DNA of 64,000 nt from Apium graveolens. Its lineage: Eukaryota; Streptophyta; Magnoliopsida; Apiales; Apiaceae. The notes under the pieces were generated by a model. It was not told where the DNA came from and did not search any database. It saw only the letters and a program-made list of their open reading frames with translations. Positions 57,964-64,000 of this stretch are shown piece after piece. Both the position numbers and the translations under genes were made by a program. Position 1 is the stretch's first letter. The number at the start of each line of letters is the position of its first letter. The stretch covers positions 36,694,203 through 36,758,202 of the forward strand of contig NC_133655.1 of assembly GCF_009905375.1 (NCBI RefSeq). The letters run 5' to 3'.

Positions 57964-58190
57964 TGTAACGACCGAGAAATTACGTTTGTATTATATTCTA
58001 ATAAAGATAAATTATGTGTATTATTATGTGATTAAGTGTGTTGAGTCGTAAACCCTGACTGCTATGTGCCACGTGTTGTCTGTTTCGATCGGAATGTGTT
58101 TCAGGTATTTATTGAGTACTTGCACTATTTTATGGGAGTTAGATAGTTTTCTTGCCTTTTCATAGCTTTCCCTCACATTTTTTTTCATAC
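57964..58190 (+). repeat. Fragment of an unrelated gypsy-type LTR
   Basis: Starts TGTAACGACCGAGAAATTACG at the point where the S3 ORF breaks, in plus orientation. About 230 bases, ending roughly where G3 3' untranslated sequence begins. The start resembles chromovirus LTR starts but not the LTRs of G1, G2 or G3. The right limit is approximate. Confidence 0.45.
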
Positions 58191-58444
58191 TTGTACTGAA
58201 TAGATAAGAAAACTGAACCATATATAGCATTAACCAAACATTTCTAAGATAAGATGAACCAAACAGTTCTACGATAAGTTTGTGGAAACTTTATTAACTG
58301 TAAACTTTTGGGATCCATCCCTTACATACTTCTTCGTAGAACTAGAATTTAAAATAATAGTCTAATAAAAATAACATACGAAATCCTAAGAAAGCAAAGC
58401 TTTAAGGTGTTTTTCAACCTTGTTACCACTATAGTATGTATAAA

Positions 58445-59262
58445 CTATAGGTAGTAAACTTTTAAGTTTTTAGCATGCCAAGTCTGAGGTATGTCTTTTC
58501 CTTTCATGGTATCCAACTTATAAGTTCCTCTTCCTTGAACACTTTTAACCTTATATGGCCCTTCCCAATTTGGGGCGAGCTTTCCTTTCTGCCTTACTCT
58601 GGAAGCTTCCACTTTCCTTAACACCAAATCTCCTTGCCTAAATAATCTTTCTTTCACCCTAAGATTGTAGTAGAAGGAGGCCTTTTATGATATTCTACTA
58701 CCTATGCATGGGTTGTATCTCGTACCTCATCTATCAAGTCCAGGGCTAACCTTTGCCCTTCCTCATTTTCCTCAACATTGTATGCTTGGATTCTGGGAGA
58801 CGAGTGTGATATTTCCACAGGAACAACTGCTTCTGCCCCGTAAGCTAGCATAAATGGTGTGGTTCCTGCAGTAACTCTACATGTAGTTCTATAAGCCCGG
58901 AGTATTGGCAGTACTTCATCCACCCAATTATTTATGGATTTTCCAATCCTCTTTTTTAGCCCATCTAAAATAATACGATTCGCAACCTCTGCTTGCCCAT
59001 TAGCTTGAGGGTGAGCAACAGAGGTGAATCTCAAGTCAATTTCATTTTCCTCCAAGTACTTTCTGAACTCTTTATTATTGAATTATGTTCCATTATCGGT
59101 TACCAAGATTCGAGGAATCCCGTACCTACACATAATATTTTCCCACAAGAACTGAGAGACTTACTTAGTTGTAATCTTTTCCAAGGGCTTGGCTTCGATC
59201 CATTTGGTAAAGTAGTCAATATCCATAATCAAGAAATTCTTTTGTGCAGTAGCCAATGTCAG
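58445..59262 (-). pseudogene. Gypsy integrase, N-terminal part deleted (G3)
   Basis: Core: DIDYFTKWIEAKPLEKITTK near 59170-59230 (first Asp), ILVTDNGT near 59090 (second Asp), VAHPQANGQAEVANR near 59010 (Glu region), then YRTTCRVTAGTTPFMLAYGAEAV. The C-terminal domain is MKERLFRQGDLVLRKVEAS, KGKLAPNWEGPYKVKSVQG, ending VYYL at 58445. Stops near 59163, 59083 and 58686. The HHCC zinc domain is missing because of the deletion at about 59262. Integrates element DNA in intact relatives. Confidence 0.85.
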
Positions 59263-59964
59263 GCATATCAGCTGCTGACCATGCAAATACATCATTATTC
59301 TCTTGTAAAAACTTCACCAACTTCCCTCTAAGGGGCTCCTCTAGTGATGCTCCAATAAAAGTTATTTTCTCAGGATCCTCGGGAGCCAAAGGAATCGGAA
59401 CCAAGTCTTCTGCTGGCTTCCCTCTTTTCTCATCATTCCTATGGATATCCAGATCTTCAATAGGAAGAACCTGCCTCCAACTCCATTAGCCCTAAGAGAG
59501 GCCACATAACAACTCATTGCCATCTTTTGATCTCTTCTCTCTTCTCCAATCTCATTCCGGGTGGGAATTTTTGTCACTGAATGGTAAGAAGAAGGGATTG
59601 CCTTGAAAGCATGTATTTCCATTCTTCCCATGATTGCATTATAAGTTGATCCAGCCTTTACCACTACGAAGTCTAACATCTGTGTTGCTTGTCTTGGTTC
59701 CTGTCCTATGGTCATTGGTAACTTAATTATCCCTTCGACGGGGCATTCCACTCTAGCAAATCCATATATCGGCATATCAGTTGGGGTTAATTGAGAATCA
59801 TTGTAACTCATCCTTATAAAGGTATCATGAAGCAAAATATCCACCGAGGCACTATTGTCTACAAGGACCCTCTTCACTGGGCTATTCCCTATTATTGGTG
59901 TTATGACCGGAGGATCGTCGTGTGGAAATTTAACACCCTCCAAGTCAGAATCATTGAATGTCAT
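59263..59964 (-). pseudogene. Gypsy protease and RT stub (G3)
   Basis: MTFNDSDLEGVKFPHDDPPV opens the Tat protease region. The active-site motif reads VLVDNSASVDIL (Asp kept, following Gly/Thr altered). LDFVVVKAGSTYNAIMGR is the second protease signature. After a frameshift comes the RT N-terminal linker PIPLAPEDPEKITFIGASLE and FAWSAADMPDI, the start of Tat-type RT, after which the sequence jumps to integrase. Confidence 0.85.
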
Positions 59965-60099
59965 TGTGACTCCTTTCCTAGCCCTCTTTGGGGCTTTCCG
60001 ACAATATGCATAACTTCTCTAGTATAGGCTTTCCTCAAATTTCTGGATGAGCCCGCAGCAGTTGGTCCTCCAAAAATTGTATTTATCACTGGTCCTCAG

Positions 60100-61871
60100 G
60101 GTCGTGGCCCTCTAAAGATTGCATTTATCACCGGTCCTCTGGGCTGGGGATTTCGCCCCTGATCATCTTGATCCTTCCTACGATCATCAAAATTCTTTTT
60201 CCATTGTTATTCCTATCTCCTCCATCTCCATTATACTTGCTCAACCTTCCTTTTCGAATGAGGAACTCTATTTCATCCTTCAATTGTCTATACTCATCGG
60301 TGTCATGACCAACATCCTTGTGAAATTTGTAATATTTGCTCTTATCTAGCTTGGCAGGATCAGCCTTCAAAGGCTTAGGCCAACGAACATCTCTATCCTT
60401 CTCAATTTCCATCAAGATCTGACTTCTAGGAGCGTTCAACTTAACATATTCATTAAACTTTTGTCCAGGTCCTCCCTTCTTTGGGGTTGAATCATGCTTT
60501 GCTCATTCTAGGATACTTGTCCTTAGCAATATATTCCAGATCAGTTTTTCGCTTCTTGCCACAAGCGGGCTCGTTATTTACTACCGTCTTCCTCATGCTC
60601 TCCTCCACTTTCATGTACTTCCCGACCCTATCTTGGAGCTGTAACATGCTTTCAGGGGGGGCGCTTAGCTAATTACATCTTGAAGAACTCGTCCCTAGTT
60701 CCCTGTTATAGTGCTATCATAGCTACCTTGTCATCAAGGTCTGGGACCTTCAAAGCTTCCTTGGTGAAACGATTCAAATAGTCTCTCAAGGACTCTTTTG
60801 CTCCCTGCACAATGCTCATGAGGGATGCTGAACTTTTCTCGTGCACTCTCCCACTAATGAATTGCTTAATAAAAGCTTGACTTAACTCTCTGAAGAATCC
60901 AATAGAATTCGGAGGCAAACGGCCATACCATCTTTGAGCCATTCCCGACAGGGTTTGAGGAAAGGCCTGACACTTTCGTTCACGGGCTACAACAACAGTG
61001 CATTAGAGAATGTCCTCACATGATTAGCGGGATCTCCAGTGCCATCATAAGCTTTGGTGGTGGGCATATTGAACTTCCTTGAGATATGGGCATTCATTAT
61101 CTCTTCAGTGAATGGTGGAGTGGGATCATCAGGATCTCCTAGGGGCAGTAGATCACTTGGATCAGCGCTTGAGACAACAACCCTTCTTTGTTGCGGAAAG
61201 TCTAGGTCTATGATTGGAGGAGGATTTCTTCTTATTGGTGGTAGTGGGGGTCTAGGGGTCAGGTGCATCTTCAGGTCGTGCTTCATCCTTTGAATCTAAG
61301 CCTCGTGAGCCCTGATTCTCTCCTGTACTTCTTGGGGATTCGTCCCTCGGGTGCTCCTAGGATGTCGGTTACCATCAGACATCGGCTTTTTACCAGCATG
61401 CCTCCTTCTTGGGGCGACATCATCATCCGAAAATTCAGAGTCTCTTTCAGTGTAAGGGCCAGAGAATTCTTGATCCTCCGGGATAGGAGCCAAACCACGT
61501 ATATATTGCGGCGTCTGCCCTTGTGCTTCACTCCGATAAGCATGGCCACTTCCTCCGACCTCAGGGTATAGGGGCGTCCCATATGAGGGTTAGTGGTCAG
61601 TAGAATACTCATACCCAACGGGTCGAGGATTCACAGGTGCATGTAGCTGCTGAAATTGGGAATTCATCCCTTGAGGAGCCGGGGGATTCGTCCTGTGTAG
61701 AGTTGGGGGATTCGTCCCTTGTGGCTGAGGCTCGGTTTCCCCTATCGGGGTTCCTCCTTGGATAGAGGCGTAGGACGAGTGTGGGGGTATCTCCAACGTT
61801 GACGAAATCATTTGAGTTGTTCCAGCTGATGTTCCTTCTGGGGTGCTGTTTCCACTCCATGTTCTCGCCAT
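60100..61871 (-). pseudogene. Gypsy gag, Tat type (G3)
   Basis: Starts MARTWSGNSTPEGTSAGTTQ at 61871. A long Pro/Gln-rich N-terminal part with TNPP-type repeats precedes the retrotransposon gag domain (MPTTKAYDGTGDPANHVRTF, MAQRWYGRLPPNSI, FFRELSQAFIKQFISGR, SLRDYLNRFTKEALKV). Near 60300 the single knuckle-like region reads YYKFHKDVGHDTDEYRQLK, where two Cys of CxFHxxxGHxTxEC have become Tyr. At least three stops and frameshifts. Capsid protein in intact relatives. Confidence 0.85.
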
Positions 61872-61888
61872 GGTTATTGTTCTGCTTT

Positions 61889-61906
61889 CCCATAGACGGC
61901 GCCAAA
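61889..61906 (-). promoter_or_regulatory. Primer binding site, Tat/Ogre type (G3)
   Basis: Minus-strand TTTGGCGCCGTCTATGGG directly after the LTR end. The TGGCGCCGTC core is standard in Tat/Athila elements and unlike the initiator-Met site of the other elements here. Confidence 0.85.
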
Positions 61907-62413
61907 TGTTATGGATTAAAACTTAAAGTATTAATTGTTGTATTTATTACTAGGGTTCGTGAGTTTCGAGACTCGATTTGACTGCTCTTGTGTTTCGTGA
62001 CTCGATCTGCCTTAACAAGTTGCCTACGTACCTTGTTGATAGCCAAAGATCAAGTAAAAAATGTAGTTCTGATTTGGTGGGGTGTGACCCCTTATATAGA
62101 TCTTGGGAGTCCTTGAATTGAGCTAGAATTATGAGACTTGGTGGACAAGTCTCTGAATTAGAATGGACTTTGGAGTCCTAGGAAGTAGGAAACTGATTCC
62201 TCATCCCATGAGATTTCTTGGAGGCTAATCTCCAAGGAATTGTGTCCTTATTTGGACTTCATCATCAGTTGATTTATCCCTTATTAATTAATTACGAAAC
62301 TAATTAATACTTAGGGTTTTGGGCCCTTTCTAATGAGCTTAACTGTCAGCCCAATTCTGATATAATTAATGCAATATTAATTACGCAATCAGGGTTTATT
62401 TTATTCCCTATCA
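61907..62413 (-). repeat. 5' LTR of G3
   Basis: About 507 bp, from TGATAGGGAATAAAAT (minus) to ...CCATAACA beside the primer site. Includes AATTAATTA-rich tracts. The outer end is set by TG...CA and a change in sequence character; no second copy is present to confirm it. Confidence 0.65.
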
Positions 62414-63780
62414 CCTGCGTAATTTACATAAAGCACCCATGATACCAATCGTTATATTACCATGTTCCATTATAATAACAATTTTCAGCAAAGTAACACC
62501 AAAAGCAAATAAAATTTCCGAATCAAATACTAGGGTTATTATACTCCACCAACCGATGGTCATTCTCTTGATAATTGATACCTTACATTCGGGCTTAAAG
62601 ATTATTTGGCAATCATGTAGGCCGCATAGATAGTAACAAAACATCAAACAACCTTGTGTTGACAACATCACAGTACCTGCATCATGTTTTCCACAAGTCC
62701 ACCTTAATAAGCCCATTAGCTAGACCATTGTTCATATTCCAAAAATGATATTTACAGAGTGATCGCTCAATGCTTAAGTTGATCCAAGAGAGCCAGATTA
62801 CTTGGCATAATGGGAACTTTAAATGCAAACATTAAAATGTCCCCTTTATCATTAATAGAGAAGCAACAATTTTGCATCCACCTGGATCAAAATTACGCAG
62901 ATTAATATATTTTTTTCACCAAACTTGTCATACCTCTTATCCAAGTCATTTTCAAATGTAACGACTTTAGGTTGGTCAATACTGTGCATTACTATAAAGT
63001 TAGAAATAACTCTGACATTTCAAGTTGTTTGCTTCTGTGAATTATTAAGCTCAGCACATATGATTCTTTTCCATCTCAATTTCTTTAACCAGGCTACTAA
63101 GAAGTGTCTGTCTGTTATGTGCGTATCCCCTAAAATCAAATATGAGCACATTCTCATTCCTTTTGTCATTTGAAATTACATCTTTTTACTTATCCATTTT
63201 GTTGTCCATAAAACATGTTTATGCCAACTCCATACTCTTTGAAAAAGGAATTAGGTTGAGATCAATAAATCCGAATTGGATCAAACCGACGCACCTACTT
63301 TTCATCTCCATTATATTTCTCGTAACTCTCTCTCCCTGGTAAGATTATCAGAAAAACCACAAGTCCCTGGCGGGGTTCTACAATAAACAACACTTACCAT
63401 TTTAGTTTGGACCTCTGCTTTCTTATATGACTTGCTAAATCTTTTGTATGTTCTTGAACTGTCATCAAACATCAAACAAGCTGGTATAATAGGCATATCA
63501 TTCTTAATTTACATGCAAGAGAAAGCCTTAAGCACATTTATCATCGTAATAAGATCAACTAAAGCTACTTCTTCAACAACAAGTAGATTCGACACATTAA
63601 CCTTCAGATTGACACCTAGTACACCTACATTGTCTAAGTACCCTGACTTCATGATCATATCATTTCCACTTTCCTTGTAACCAAAAGATTTCACAGAAAC
63701 ACTATCGATACGTTGAATCTTATCATTATAATTAACACCCCTTTTAACTGGCAAACGCTCTTCAAGCAATAAATCCTGAA
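62414..63780. other. Old unassigned sequence
   Basis: About 1.37 kb. Only short frames, mostly on the minus strand (a 101-codon frame at 62411-62716 that shares its end with the G3 LTR border, and 60-86 codon frames at 63311-63496 and 63509-63769). They may be remnants of the gypsy element whose gag lies to the right, since the last frame follows that gag directly. No motif I can name. Confidence 0.4.
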
Positions 63781-64000
63781 TTCAACCAATACAATAGCCT
63801 TCTGTAGAGTTCGAGGTGCCCGCAATTCGGAAACCTCCCTAATTTAATCATTCAAGCCATTAATAAAACAATATGCAAGAAGATCATCATCAAAATAACG
63901 CTGAAAAATGTACTCAACCCTATTTTTGACACGCATAAAATCCTCAACATACTCCGTAACAAGACTTGAATTTTGATGTATTAGCAAGTTGTCCATCACA
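63781..64000 (-). pseudogene. Decayed gypsy gag fragment at window edge
   Basis: Minus-strand reading from the edge gives VMDNLLIHQNSSLVTEYVED, FMRVKNRVEYIFQRYFDDDL and LAYCFINGLND, a stop, then IREVSELRAPRTLQKAIVLV. The pattern EYvedF...f.nGLndeir.....aP.tlqkAi is that of a Ty3/gypsy gag domain. Continues beyond the window; heavily decayed downstream. Confidence 0.6.

Larger units (their letters stand above)
58191..62413 (-). mobile_element. Ty3/gypsy Tat-lineage element (G3), RT and RNase H deleted
   Basis: LTR, primer site of Tat/Ogre type, gag, protease, a stub of RT, then integrase. About 2 kb or more of pol is missing between the RT stub and the integrase core. The 3' LTR is absent; the left end abuts a foreign LTR piece. 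It depends on other elements for movement, if it moved after the deletion. Confidence 0.85.

Noticed and set aside
62411..62716. 101-codon minus-strand ORF as a host gene
   Set aside because: Starts and ends without support, no motif, overlaps the G3 LTR border; could be chance.
63340..63400. Splice donor/acceptor pair near 63380
   Set aside because: The implied intron would be about 20 bases, too short for a plant intron.

Overview
The window is a stretch of a plant nuclear genome, almost certainly a eudicot. It is AT-rich and consists almost entirely of LTR retrotransposons inserted into one another. I found no intact host gene. The only host-gene material is a set of gene pieces inside a DNA-transposon-like segment at 52.39-54.53 kb. 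The species cannot be named from the sequence alone.

Layout. (1) 1-8176, minus strand: the 5' part of a Ty3/gypsy chromovirus of Tekay/Del type (here G1), with a 3.9 kb LTR, a pre-gag ORF, gag, protease and reverse transcriptase. It is inserted in (2) 8177-11428, minus: the large ORF in the 'envelope position' of a Sirevirus-type Ty1/copia element (S1). (3) 11429-24592, plus: a complete 13.2 kb Sirevirus/Maximus-type copia element (C1) with 5-bp target duplication CAATT, nearly identical LTRs, gag, pol, a small ORF and a very large ORF downstream of pol. (4) 24598-24847: more of S1. (5) 24848-39465, plus: a degenerate two-copy array (LTR, internal, LTR, internal) of the same Tekay family as G1 (G2). 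(6) 39466-44640, minus: 5' LTR and gag of a Sirevirus (S4, probably the other half of S1), interrupted by a 1.66 kb solo LTR with target duplication GATCT. (7) 44641-50680, minus: Sirevirus S2 (LTR, gag, protease, integrase, truncated RT), which S4 interrupted. (8) 50681-52384: remnants of two more envelope-position ORFs in opposite orientations. (9) 52385-54530: a Pack-CACTA-like segment carrying fragments of a poly(A)-binding protein gene, an SPL2-like membrane E3 ligase gene and an unrecognised gene. (10) 54531-57963, minus: 3' LTR and envelope-position ORF of another Sirevirus (S3). (11) 57964-62413: a foreign LTR piece, then a minus-strand Tat-lineage gypsy element (G3) that has lost RT and RNase H. 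(12) 62414-64000: old unassigned sequence ending in a decayed gypsy gag.

How the parts relate. Gag, protease, integrase, RT and RNase H form the copy-and-insert machinery of each element. Almost every copy carries nonsense codons, many of a C-to-T type (CAG to TAG, CAA to TAA, CGA to TGA), as expected for silenced, methylated repeats. Beyond the nesting, the most interesting material is the Sirevirus downstream gene block, with its apparent separate core promoters and LTR-like motif arrays, and the transposon segment that has picked up host gene pieces with introns retained.
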